A DNA stretch of 64,000 nucleotides from Prosthecobacter sp. (lineage in GTDB: Bacteria > Verrucomicrobiota > Verrucomicrobiia > Verrucomicrobiales > Verrucomicrobiaceae), in NCBI GenBank assembly GCA_030833205.1, contig JAURHS010000004.1, positions 1-64,000 on the forward strand. Direction: 5' to 3'. Under the pieces are notes generated by a model. That model saw nothing but the letters and a program-made list of their open reading frames with translations. It ran no database searches and had not been told where the DNA came from. Positions 53,297 through 61,721 of this stretch are shown piece after piece. Made by a program: the position numbers and the translations under genes. How positions within the stretch are numbered: the first letter of the stretch is position 1; each line of letters opens with the position of its first letter.

Positions 53297-54091
53297 TCAG
53301 GGCCTCGGTGCCTCGGCGGGCGGAGAAGGTGCTGGGGATGGGGCGGCTGATGCGCCCCCCTCTGAAGGAGGGACGCGCTTCCAGACCCCAGGGGGGAGAG
53401 CCCGATTGGTGGGCACCAGCCACAGCCCTGAGAGATTGAAGAGATTGTCCTTGAGGATGCTGCTGGCCACCAGGGTGAGGGTTTTGGCATCAGGCGAGAG
53501 CTTCAAGGTGCCGAGCAGTTGCTCTTGCGCGCCCTGCGAACTGACGCTGAGAGTGGCCTTGAGAAAGTACTTGGTCTCGCGCAGTTCCAAAATTCCGCCC
53601 TCCAAGGGGCCACAGCGCAGCTTGGCCACCACCTCGTAGCCGCCGGCGGGAAGACTTGGCAAAGTCCAAGTCGCGGAGGCTCCAGGGCGGCTCCAGGAGG
53701 TGATCTCGCCGCCCTGAAGCTTGGGCCCCTGAAGCGTCGCCGCCGCCAATGGCAACTCGATTCGATCCGGCAGTTGCATGGCTTTGAGAGCCTGCTCGCG
53801 GGTCTGTAGGCCCTGCAGTTGCTTGTCCAGGCGCAGCAGTTCCAACTCCAAGGCCTGTCGTTTTTCCCGCGCCTGAATTGCGGTGTCGTATTGGCGCGCT
53901 GCAGCCGCCTTTTGCTCAAGGCTCAACAGGTCCAAAGCCTGCTGCTTGATCACTGGCATGCTCTGGCTGATGACCTGACGGATGAATTCCAACTCGCTCA
54001 GCTCGACGCGCTGATCCTGAGCTTTCTGTGCTGCTGCCGAGTGGGCAAGCAGCGCGAGGGCGCAAAGGACCGGACGGTGGACCAGGGACAT
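53297..54091 (-). CDS. Exported coiled-coil protein, unknown function
   Basis: The protein has about 264 residues and a signal peptide (VLCALALLAHSAAAQ); an ATG at 54100 is equally possible as start. A coiled coil (about 40-110, KRQALELELLRLDKQLQGLQ) leads to a beta-sandwich-like part (WTLPSLPAGGYEVVAKLRCG) resembling carbohydrate-binding modules, and a Pro/Ala-rich tail. No enzyme family is recognised. It is divergent from the NHL propeller gene with about 80 bases between, so the two may be regulated together. Confidence 0.75.
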   Translation of the reverse strand: MSLVHRPVLCALALLAHSAAAQKAQDQRVELSELEFIRQVISQSMPVIKQQALDLLSLEQKAAAARQYDTAIQAREKRQALELELLRLDKQLQGLQTREQALKAMQLPDRIELPLAAATLQGPKLQGGEITSWSRPGASATWTLPSLPAGGYEVVAKLRCGPLEGGILELRETKYFLKATLSVSSQGAQEQLLGTLKLSPDAKTLTLVASSILKDNLFNLSGLWLVPTNRALPPGVWKRVPPSEGGASAAPSPAPSPPAEAPRP

Positions 54092-54172
54092 GGCAAGCAT
54101 CGTATGCAGGGGATTGGGGGCGGCGTCAAATTTCTGGTTCACAGATGGCGGGGAATGGTCTTGAGTACGCCC

Positions 54173-55264
54173 ATGCCTCAACTGCTTCCCATCCTCTGGC
54201 TGTCAGCCTTCGTCTCCGTCGCTTCAGCTGCACAGGCTTGGCGCATGGAAACCGTTGCTGGAACCGGTGAGCCCGGTGGCAGTGGTGATGGTGGCCCCGC
54301 TATGGCAGCTCGAATTGACAATCCCTTCGGCCTAGCCCGTGGCCCTGATGGTGCCTTGTACTTCTGCGAGTACACGGGGCAGCGGATTCGGCGCGTGCTG
54401 CCCGATGGCCGGATTGAGACGGTTGCCGGCACCGGTGCCAAGGGTTACAGCGGCGATGGCGGTCCGGCGCTGCAGGCCACCTTCAATCTCCCTCATGAGC
54501 TGCGCTTTGATGCAGCCGGCGATTTGTTTGTCGTGGACATGAGCAATCACGCCGTCCGTTGCATTTCCATGAAGACCGGCACGATCCGCACCATTGCCGG
54601 CAACGGCAAACCTGGGTACAGCGGTGATGGCGGACCTGCATCGGCTGCACAGCTTAAACAGCCACACAGCATCCAGTTCGGGAAGGACGGCTCGCTTTAC
54701 ATTTGCGACATTGGCAATCATGTGATTCGCAGGATTGATTTTCGCGACGGTCGCATCCATACCGCTGCAGGCATTGGCAAGCCGGGCCGCACCCCTGACG
54801 GGGCGCCGATTCAGGGTACTGCACTCAACGGCCCCCGTTCGCTGGATGTTGACCGCGAGGGCAATCTTTGGCTCTGCACTCGGGAGGGCAATCAGGTCTT
54901 CAAGCTCGACCTGAAGGCCGGGCGCATTGAGCACATTGCCGGCACTGGGGCAAAGGGCCTGGGGGGGAATGGTGGCCCTGCGTTGACCTGCACGCTCAGC
55001 GGACCCAAGGGCATTGCGCTGGATGCCCAGGGCAATGTGTGGCTGGCCGATTGCGAGAGCCACACCATCCGCATGATTCGCATGAGCGACCGCAGCATTC
55101 ATCTGGTTGCCGGCACCGGGGTCAAGGGCAATGGCACCCAATCCGACCCGCTCGCCTGTGCCATGGCAAGACCGCACGGTGTGCACTGTGATGCCGACGG
55201 TGGCATCTATATCGGCGACAGCGAGTCGCATCGCGTTCGGGTGTTGCGGCCCCAGACCCGCTGA
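54173..55264 (+). CDS. Exported NHL-repeat beta-propeller protein
   Basis: The 363-residue protein starts at 54173 (MPQLLPILWLSAFVSVASAA), a signal peptide; an in-frame ATG at 54155 is possible. Six NHL-type repeats can be seen, most opening with a Gly-rich AGTGAKGYSGDGGPA-like strand and continuing as LRFDAAGDLFVVDMSNHAVR or IALDAQGNVWLADCESHTIR. No catalytic residues are evident. It is probably a periplasmic binding or scaffold propeller. The UDG-like gene follows after about 20 bases. Confidence 0.9.
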   Translation: MPQLLPILWLSAFVSVASAAQAWRMETVAGTGEPGGSGDGGPAMAARIDNPFGLARGPDGALYFCEYTGQRIRRVLPDGRIETVAGTGAKGYSGDGGPALQATFNLPHELRFDAAGDLFVVDMSNHAVRCISMKTGTIRTIAGNGKPGYSGDGGPASAAQLKQPHSIQFGKDGSLYICDIGNHVIRRIDFRDGRIHTAAGIGKPGRTPDGAPIQGTALNGPRSLDVDREGNLWLCTREGNQVFKLDLKAGRIEHIAGTGAKGLGGNGGPALTCTLSGPKGIALDAQGNVWLADCESHTIRMIRMSDRSIHLVAGTGVKGNGTQSDPLACAMARPHGVHCDADGGIYIGDSESHRVRVLRPQTR

Positions 55265-55284
55265 GCCCGTTCACATCAGCCGTC

Positions 55285-56148
55285 ATGGATGCCAGCCCCC
55301 GTCAACAAGCCTGCGATTGGCTCTTGGGCTATCTGCGTTCACTGCGCGCCCGGGGGTGCAGTCATGTTGCGGTTGATCCTGCGGTGCTGCAACGATTCAC
55401 GCAACGCAATCAGGCCTCGGTGACGGAAGTACGCGGGCCAGCGGCGGCAACATCTGCCGCTGCCCGTGCCCGTGAGCCTGCTGCTGAGTCAAAGGGTCAA
55501 AGTCTTCGCGCTTCGCCACCAATTGAACTGCAGGGGCAATCGCTGGAGCAGCGCATGCATTGCCTGCTGGATCACCTTGCAGCTCGGTTGCCCTCCATCG
55601 CGCCGTGGCGCCATGCCCTGCGGGCACCTGGTTTGGGGCCGATGGACGCCTCTTTGTGTCTGATCACGGACACCTGGTTGGCGGAGGACCCCCAGGGGGT
55701 CGCTCAAGGGGCTGAGGGGGATAAATTGGCGAAGATTTTGGGAGCGATGGGCTCGGGCCTCAGTCAAGTCTACCTTACCGCCCTGCTCAAGGACCCCTCG
55801 CTTCGTTCGCAATCCAGATCCTTGGAACCCGCGGAGCTGGATCTTTATGTCTCGGTGCTGTGCACCGAGATTGCCCAGTTGCGGCCACGCTTGCTTGTCG
55901 TCATGGGCCAGCAGGCTTGTGCGGCGCTTGGGCTTGGGCAGGCTACTCAGGCGCTGCGTGGCCGGGTGCATCAAGTGTTGGGCATTCCCGTGGTGGTCAC
56001 TCATCCGCCGATGCACCTCATCCGTCAGGAGCAAACCGCCGACGGCGGCCTGCGGGCCAAGCGCGAATGCTGGGAGGACATGCTTCAGGTGATGGAGTTG
56101 ATGGGCATGCCCATCAGTGAGAAGCAGCGCGGCTACTTCAGGCGTTGA
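55285..56148 (+). CDS. Uracil-DNA glycosylase-like protein with missing active-site motifs
   Basis: The 287-residue protein has the core of UDG family 4/5-like enzymes: YLTALLKDP, RPRLLVVMGQQACAALGL and VVVTHPPMHLIRQ (the HPSxLLR motif, here HPPMHLIR). The first catalytic motif, normally GEAPGxxED, reads ITDTWLAEDPQGVAQGAEG, without the Gly-Glu-Pro-Gly. The four iron-sulfur cysteines of family 4 are also absent. An N-terminal region of about 90 residues, Ala/Arg-rich, precedes it. It may be inactive, or an unusual glycosylase type. It is directly upstream of surE. Confidence 0.72.
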   Translation: MDASPRQQACDWLLGYLRSLRARGCSHVAVDPAVLQRFTQRNQASVTEVRGPAAATSAAARAREPAAESKGQSLRASPPIELQGQSLEQRMHCLLDHLAARLPSIAPWRHALRAPGLGPMDASLCLITDTWLAEDPQGVAQGAEGDKLAKILGAMGSGLSQVYLTALLKDPSLRSQSRSLEPAELDLYVSVLCTEIAQLRPRLLVVMGQQACAALGLGQATQALRGRVHQVLGIPVVVTHPPMHLIRQEQTADGGLRAKRECWEDMLQVMELMGMPISEKQRGYFRR

Positions 56149-56154
56149 ATTCGC

Positions 56155-56847
56155 ATGCGTGTTTTGCTCACCAACGACGATGGCATTGCTGCTCCAGGGC
56201 TGGCTTGTTTGCGCAAGGCAGTGATGGCCATGGGGGCAAGTGAGGTCTGGGTGGTGGCTCCCAGTGCCGAGCACTCCATGTGCGGCCATCGGCTCACCAC
56301 ACACCAGCCGTTGCTGACCAAGGAAATGGAGCCGGGCAGTTGGGCTGTGGAGGGGACGCCTGCGGACTGTGTTCGGGTGGCGTTGTTCGCCCTGGGGCTG
56401 AAACCCGATTGGGTGTTTAGCGGCGTCAATGCTGGTGGCAATCTCGGGCAGGATTTGGTCATTTCGGGAACTTGCGCCGGAGCCCGCGAGGCCGCCTATC
56501 ATGGTGTGGGGGCGATCGCCTTCTCCCACTACTTGAGGCGTGAAGTGTCGGTGGATTGGCATCGAACCGCGCAGTGGACGATGCGCGTTGCCAGGGATCT
56601 TCAGGCCAAGCCTTGCGCCTCGGGCCAGTGGTGGTGCGTCAACTTCCCGCATCACCCCCCTGGCGCGATGGAGATGCCGCGGCAGGTGTTGGCGCGGCCC
56701 GCACGCAGTCCGCTTCCAGTCAGTTTCCGGAGTGTGGATGGCGGTTACCTTTACAACGCTTCCTACGCATCACGGGCGAGGGACAAGGGCAGCGATGTGG
56801 AGGCCTGTTTTGAGGGTCACATTTCCGTGGTGTGCGAACATGTCTGA
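56155..56847 (+). CDS. surE: 5'/3'-nucleotidase SurE
   Basis: The 230-residue protein opens with MRVLLTNDDGIAAPGLACLR, the diagnostic SurE metal site, followed by WVVAPSAEHSMCGHRLT and SGVNAGGNLGQDLVISGTCAGAREAAYHG-type motifs. SurE hydrolyses nucleoside monophosphates and polyphosphate under stress. It sits six bases after the UDG-like gene and its end overlaps the yraN start by eight bases, so the three are probably co-transcribed. Confidence 0.95.
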   Translation: MRVLLTNDDGIAAPGLACLRKAVMAMGASEVWVVAPSAEHSMCGHRLTTHQPLLTKEMEPGSWAVEGTPADCVRVALFALGLKPDWVFSGVNAGGNLGQDLVISGTCAGAREAAYHGVGAIAFSHYLRREVSVDWHRTAQWTMRVARDLQAKPCASGQWWCVNFPHHPPGAMEMPRQVLARPARSPLPVSFRSVDGGYLYNASYASRARDKGSDVEACFEGHISVVCEHV

Positions 56848-57346
56848 CGCTTGGGATTGGTTTTGCCTGGTGTTCTGGCCGCGGGTGCGGCGCGGGTGGC
56901 GGCGCAGGCTGTTGGGCATGGAGTTGCGTCTCTGCAATCTGGAGCGCTGTCTGCCTGCTGGTCTTTCGCGAGTCCATCCCCACGCCATTGGCCGTCTTGG
57001 AGAGCGCCTCGCCGCCCTGCATCTTCGTCGCGCTGGTGGTCGTCTGCTGTGGCGCAATTATCGCTGCCCCGATGGCGGTGAAATTGATTTGGTTTTTGGC
57101 GAGGGCAGGGGGTTGGTGTTTGTCGAGGTCAAGACAAGAGCCAGGTCTGGTGCGATCCGCCCCGCTCTTGCCGTGAATCGTGACAAGCGGCGTCTGGTTC
57201 GAAAAGCGGCCTGGCATTGGCACCGTCGGATCGGCAACCCCAGGATCCCCCTTCGTTTCGACATCGTCGAGTTGGTGCTGCAGGAGGGTAGCCCGCCTCG
57301 TGTGCAGCGCCTCCGCGATGCTTTTGGCTGGAACGAGGCTCAGTGA
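56840..57346 (+). CDS. YraN/UPF0102 family nuclease-like protein
   Basis: The 168-residue protein starts at the ATG overlapping surE (MSDAWDWFCLVFWPRVRRGW). After an N-terminal extension of about 50 residues comes the UPF0102 core: GERLAALHLRRAGGRLLWRN, CPDGGEIDLVF and VFVEVKTRARSG. The Glu/Asp/Lys residues form a PD-(D/E)xK-like nuclease pattern. The family's role is not firmly established but is linked to DNA processing. It ends exactly against the convergent kinase gene. Confidence 0.9.
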   Translation: MSDAWDWFCLVFWPRVRRGWRRRLLGMELRLCNLERCLPAGLSRVHPHAIGRLGERLAALHLRRAGGRLLWRNYRCPDGGEIDLVFGEGRGLVFVEVKTRARSGAIRPALAVNRDKRRLVRKAAWHWHRRIGNPRIPLRFDIVELVLQEGSPPRVQRLRDAFGWNEAQ

Positions 57347-59845
57347 TCAGGGGCGGCTGCGCTCCAGCACCATGCGAAAGCCAAGGGTGGGTTGTCGGCT
57401 TTCGGCAGGTAGCGCCTGCCTTGCACTGGCCAGCAGTGCGTCGGGGTCTGCGCTGCGCCAATTGCCGCCACGGGCGCATGCCAGTGGAGGTTTTTTGCCG
57501 GCGGCAGGTGCATAGTCGCTGTCCACCCACTCGCTGACATTGCCGCCCATGGCCTGAATGCCGCGCTCGTTGGGAGGCGTGGCGTTGACGGGGGCGATGA
57601 GGGGATAGCGGTCCTGAAAGCCTTCAATGAAGGCAGGCAGGTTGGAGCGTCCAGCGGCTACGGCGTCACAGAGGTTTTCGCTTTGATTGGGGGGCGGCCA
57701 ATCAAAGCCCCAGGGGTAGATGCCGCGAATGCGGCCATTGCGCTCGGCGGGTGTATCCCCACGCTCCAAGGGCAGCCCTGCTGCGCGACTCCATTCGCTG
57801 TCTGTTGGCAGCCGGTAGGTGTCTCCGTCGCTGATGAGGCCACTTCGGCGCTCGTGCTCGGTGAGCCACTTGCAAAACGAACGGGCCTCGTTGCGATCCA
57901 CGCCAACCACGGGAAGTGTCGAACCGCGGCCCTCGCTATCGGGGTTGCCGGGGCGGCGGGCGCCTGTGGCCTTGGCGTATTCGAGGTAGTCGCGGCGTCG
58001 AATCTCCTGTGCGGTGATCATGACCCCCTCACTCAGCGGAACAAAACGAATGCCGAGGCTGTTGGCCTTCCATTCCCGCCCGAAGGTCACCGCCTTGCGG
58101 GCCTGCATGTCTGCAAAGAGTTCGAGTTGCTCGCCGGATCGCACCTCACCGTCGAGAATGATGTCTGAGAAGCCCTCTTCGCGCAGTTCGTATTCGATGC
58201 TGCCACTGCGCACGCGGGGCAGTTCCAATGGTGTGGTGCCCAGCAGTTCCTCGAACTGGTAGACCTTCACTTTTTCCGGCCTGCTTCGGATGATCACGCT
58301 GCCGTAGCTCTGTCGTTCGATGCGCAATTGGAAGGCTCGCCACTGTGACTCCGGATCAGCCTTTGAGCCGCTGCTCTCCTCGCTGACCTCCTCACTGTTG
58401 CCCTGCGCCTCGACAAAGTAAAAGGGCTCGACTTCGTAGTGATGCTCCTGACTCAGCAGGCCTGCGTCGCGATCCCGTTCCGTCAGCCAGAAGCGAAATG
58501 CCTCGCTGTCCGCCGGTGGCACCACCACAGCGTAGTTGGGTTCCTTTCCCGCCGCCGTTCTAACCACTCTGCCCTCAAATGGGCGATCAGTGGCATCGAG
58601 AAAGTGCTTGAAGTGTCGAATTTCCACTGGTGTGGCGCTGAGGTGCCCGCCCGGCGCGGGCTTGAAGGCCATGCCCAGACTGTTGCTCCAGCGCTCGCCG
58701 CTTTGTGGCAGCCTTGTTGGTTCCAGGCTCAGCTGGTATTCCGCGGGTTTTTGGTGGTTGGCGATGTGCTCAACTTCGACATGCTTGTGCCCGGGCAGAC
58801 GCAATTGATAAATGATGGCCAGCCCCTCTTCGGGGTTGAGCTCCAGCGGAGTGGTGCCCAAATCGTCCTCGCCTGCGAAGACCCTTGCTCCAGGCGGGTC
58901 GGTGATCAGACGCAGGGCAGGGGCCTTGGTTTGAAGAGGGATGGGGGAGCTGTGCTGTTGCCGCCAGAGGACTGCCGCCAGAGGGATTAGAATCGCCAGC
59001 AAGGCGAGCAGAACGCGTCGGCGTCTGGGGGAGAGGGATGGATTTGCGCCACGCAACTCCGCCGCCATGATCGCCGCATCGTCATGACGATCGGCGGCCT
59101 TCGGGGCGCAGGCCCTGCAGATGATGCGATGCAGCCGTTGCCAGTCTCTCAGATCTCCGCCGCTGCTGTGCGATGTTGGCAGATCTGGAAAGTCCAGCCT
59201 GTCCTTGCCGGTGCTGGCCTCGTAGAGCACCATGCCCAGCGAAAAGAGGTCCGATGCCGCAGACCCGGGGCCCTCTGGCGCCACAAACCCCTCGGTGCCC
59301 ACAAAGCTGCGCTGCCCCAGCAAGGCCACCAAGCCCAAGTCGGCCAGCCGACAACGGCCCTCGAGGAAGACGAGATTGGAGGGTTTCACATCGCGGTGAA
59401 TGAGCTGATTTTGATGCAGGTGATGCAATCCGTCAGCGATGTCTGCACCCAGTTGGAGGCATCGCTGTGCGGCAATTCTCCTGCGGCGTTTCATTTCAAG
59501 GCCCAGCGTGTGGGGCACATAGGAATCCGGGTCAATGTCGCGGCCGCGCTCCAGATCATCGGCCAATTCCATCACATAGTAGTAGAAGCCCTGTGCGTCG
59601 TTGCGCCCCACCTGTAAAATGGGCATCAGGCCGTTGTGGTTGCGGCAGATTGGCTCGTACTTTCGCACAGCCTCGAACTCACGCTCGAACGAACCACTGT
59701 GGTCGTAGTCCTCTCGCCAGACCACCTTGACGGCTCGAAGGGCTCCAGTCACTGCGCGCGCCATCCAAACCTCGCCGTAGGCACCGCGGCCAATCAAACG
59801 AAGGGTTTGATGGTCGGCGATTTCCGGGGCTGGACGCGAACTCAT
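57347..59845 (-). CDS. Ser/Thr kinase with two PEGA and two FGE-like modules
   Basis: The ATG at 59845 gives 832 residues; the track start lies in the divergent spacer. The kinase domain (1-265) has GRGAYGEVWMAR, Lys40, HRDVKPSN (150-157) and DLG instead of DFG (169-171). A membrane helix follows (about 277-294). Outside the membrane is a PEGA domain (TDPPGARVFAGEDDLGTTPL), then a shortened formylglycine-enzyme-like part (WSNSLGMAFKPAPGGHLSAT). A second PEGA (RSRPEKVKVYQFEELLGTTP) follows, then a fuller FGE/sulfatase-modifying domain ending in ARGGNWRSADP and LGFRMVLE. Such receptors occur in PVC bacteria; ligand and substrates are unknown. The duplicated PEGA-FGE unit is distinctive. Confidence 0.9.
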   Translation of the reverse strand: MSSRPAPEIADHQTLRLIGRGAYGEVWMARAVTGALRAVKVVWREDYDHSGSFEREFEAVRKYEPICRNHNGLMPILQVGRNDAQGFYYYVMELADDLERGRDIDPDSYVPHTLGLEMKRRRRIAAQRCLQLGADIADGLHHLHQNQLIHRDVKPSNLVFLEGRCRLADLGLVALLGQRSFVGTEGFVAPEGPGSAASDLFSLGMVLYEASTGKDRLDFPDLPTSHSSGGDLRDWQRLHRIICRACAPKAADRHDDAAIMAAELRGANPSLSPRRRRVLLALLAILIPLAAVLWRQQHSSPIPLQTKAPALRLITDPPGARVFAGEDDLGTTPLELNPEEGLAIIYQLRLPGHKHVEVEHIANHQKPAEYQLSLEPTRLPQSGERWSNSLGMAFKPAPGGHLSATPVEIRHFKHFLDATDRPFEGRVVRTAAGKEPNYAVVVPPADSEAFRFWLTERDRDAGLLSQEHHYEVEPFYFVEAQGNSEEVSEESSGSKADPESQWRAFQLRIERQSYGSVIIRSRPEKVKVYQFEELLGTTPLELPRVRSGSIEYELREEGFSDIILDGEVRSGEQLELFADMQARKAVTFGREWKANSLGIRFVPLSEGVMITAQEIRRRDYLEYAKATGARRPGNPDSEGRGSTLPVVGVDRNEARSFCKWLTEHERRSGLISDGDTYRLPTDSEWSRAAGLPLERGDTPAERNGRIRGIYPWGFDWPPPNQSENLCDAVAAGRSNLPAFIEGFQDRYPLIAPVNATPPNERGIQAMGGNVSEWVDSDYAPAAGKKPPLACARGGNWRSADPDALLASARQALPAESRQPTLGFRMVLERSRP

Positions 59846-60013
59846 GAGACCCTTCAGTGTAGCTCTGTCCAGCCGATTTGCCCACCTCAAAACCGCGCCA
59901 TCCACCAACGGGCAGGGGGGTGAGGGCCAAAACTGGGGCAATTCGTTGAAGGATCGGCCGCGCTGGGGCCGTGTTTTTCCACCGTGCTGCAAGGTTTTTG
60001 GCTTCGACATCCC

Positions 60014-61321
60014 ATGCTGCGTCTGCTGGCCTCCCCAGGTCTGCTATGGCGCACCGTGAGTCTTGGCCTCAAAAGCATCTGGCTCAATCGTCTGCGTTCA
60101 TTGCTGACGGCCCTCGGCGTGATCTTTGGGGTGGCCTCGGTCATTGCCATGTTGGCCATTGGCGAGGGCGCCAGCCATGAGGCACAGGAGCAGATTCGCC
60201 GTTTGGGCAGCCAGAACATCATTCTCGAGAGCATCCGCCCGCCCGATGGACAGGGTAGTGCGGCAGAGAGCCGCAGTCTGGTGATCAGCTACGGAATCAC
60301 CCTGCGTGATGTGCAGCAGATCCGTCAGACGGTCCCTGGGATTGAGATGGTCGTGCCTTCGCGCTTTGTTGCAGAGAACATCTGGAATTTCGATCGCAGT
60401 GTGGATGGCCGGATCGTTGGGGCGCTGCCCATCTACCCGCAGACGCGCAACCGCAAAATGCTCAGGGGACGATTCTTCACCGACATGGAGATGGAGTCCA
60501 AACTGCCGGTCTGTGTGGTCAATGAGCATGCGGCGGCCAAGCTCTTCCCGCTCTCCAGCCCCGAGGGCAAGGCCCTGCGGGTGAAGGGTTTCTATTACAA
60601 GGTTCTGGGGGTGATCGAAAATGAGCAGGGGCGCATTGCTGCAGCCGGAGATTCCTCCGGGGGGAATTCCGCCACTGCCGCCGACGCACAGATCTACATC
60701 CCCTATTCCACGCTAATGGACCAGTTCGGTGAGACTTTTTTCCGCTATCGCAGCGGCAGCTTTGAGGCCGAAAAGGTGGAGTTTCACGAGGCCGTCATTC
60801 GCGTGGCCGATGTGAAGGCCGTGGAGGGGCGCGCTGATGCCATCCGTCAGATTCTTCGCAGCAACCACCCCAAGGAGGACTGGAGGGTGGTGGTGCCTGT
60901 GGAATTGCTGCGTCAGGCCGAGCGGACCAAGCGCATCTTCAGCATTGTGTTGGGCAGCATTGCCGCCATCTCGCTGATCGTTGGGGGCATTGGCATCATG
61001 AACATCATGCTGGCCAGTGTCACCGAGCGGACGCGCGAGATTGGCATTCGGCGCGCCATGGGCGCTCGGCAGTCCGATATTGTCATTCAGTTTCTCATCG
61101 AGACGGTCTTGCTCTCAGGTGCGGGCGGTCTCATGGGGGTGGCTCTGGGCGTTTTGATCCCCGTGCTGGTCGAGCGGTTCGCGGGGGTCACCACGGTGGT
61201 GAAATTCTGGTCACCGGTGTTGGCCTTCCTGATTTCCGTGGTGACTGGGATTGCCTTTGGGATCTACCCGGCGCGGCGTGCGGCAAGGATGAAACCTGTT
61301 GAAGCCCTGCGCCACGAGTAG
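60014..61321 (+). CDS. MacB-like ABC transporter permease
   Basis: The ATG at 60014 gives 435 residues. It has an N-terminal membrane helix (LRSLLTALGVIFGVASVIAM), a large MacB-type periplasmic domain (residues about 60-290) and three C-terminal helices, with GGIGIMNIMLASVTERTREI as the FtsX/MacB signature and REIGIRRAMGARQSDI next to it. It should pair with an ATPase such as MacB-N or LolD for lipoprotein or compound export. No ATPase lies next to it in the window. It is divergent from the kinase gene. Confidence 0.92.
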   Translation: MLRLLASPGLLWRTVSLGLKSIWLNRLRSLLTALGVIFGVASVIAMLAIGEGASHEAQEQIRRLGSQNIILESIRPPDGQGSAAESRSLVISYGITLRDVQQIRQTVPGIEMVVPSRFVAENIWNFDRSVDGRIVGALPIYPQTRNRKMLRGRFFTDMEMESKLPVCVVNEHAAAKLFPLSSPEGKALRVKGFYYKVLGVIENEQGRIAAAGDSSGGNSATAADAQIYIPYSTLMDQFGETFFRYRSGSFEAEKVEFHEAVIRVADVKAVEGRADAIRQILRSNHPKEDWRVVVPVELLRQAERTKRIFSIVLGSIAAISLIVGGIGIMNIMLASVTERTREIGIRRAMGARQSDIVIQFLIETVLLSGAGGLMGVALGVLIPVLVERFAGVTTVVKFWSPVLAFLISVVTGIAFGIYPARRAARMKPVEALRHE

Positions 61322-61352
61322 CTCGGGGATGGCCTGGCCTCGGACGGCGCCC

Positions 61353-61715
61353 CTACGCCCTGAGCTGCAGACTGACGACAGCAGGGCCGCAGTCCGGCAG
61401 GATCATCTTGCGCAGCACCACCTTGGCCTGCAGGGCGCCAAACTCGTCAATCAGGCAGCGGGCCATTTCATCGGCCAGGGTTTCCAAAAGCAGTCTTGGC
61501 CGCTGCGCTGCCAGCGCGCGCAGACGGATGGCCACGGCGGCATAGTCAATGGTGCGCTCCAAGCGCTCCTCCATTTCCGCAAAGGCCGTTGCAGGCTCGA
61601 GGCTGATGTCTGCCAGCAGCACCTGAATCTGGGCTCGTTCCTCCGCGGGCACGCCAATGTGGCAGGGCAATTGCAGGTCCTTTAGGGCGATGCTTTGGAA
61701 GAGGGACTCGGGCAT
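61353..61715 (-). CDS. folB: Dihydroneopterin aldolase
   Basis: The 120-residue protein has the FolB signature ALKDLQLPCHIGVPAEERAQ, IDYAAVAIRL and the core RLLLETLADEMARCLIDEFG. It cleaves dihydroneopterin in folate synthesis. It stands just downstream of the PilT-like gene on the same strand (a gap of about six bases); its transcription is likely shared with that gene. Confidence 0.94.
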   Translation of the reverse strand: MPESLFQSIALKDLQLPCHIGVPAEERAQIQVLLADISLEPATAFAEMEERLERTIDYAAVAIRLRALAAQRPRLLLETLADEMARCLIDEFGALQAKVVLRKMILPDCGPAVVSLQLRA

Positions 61716-61721
61716 GGGGCA

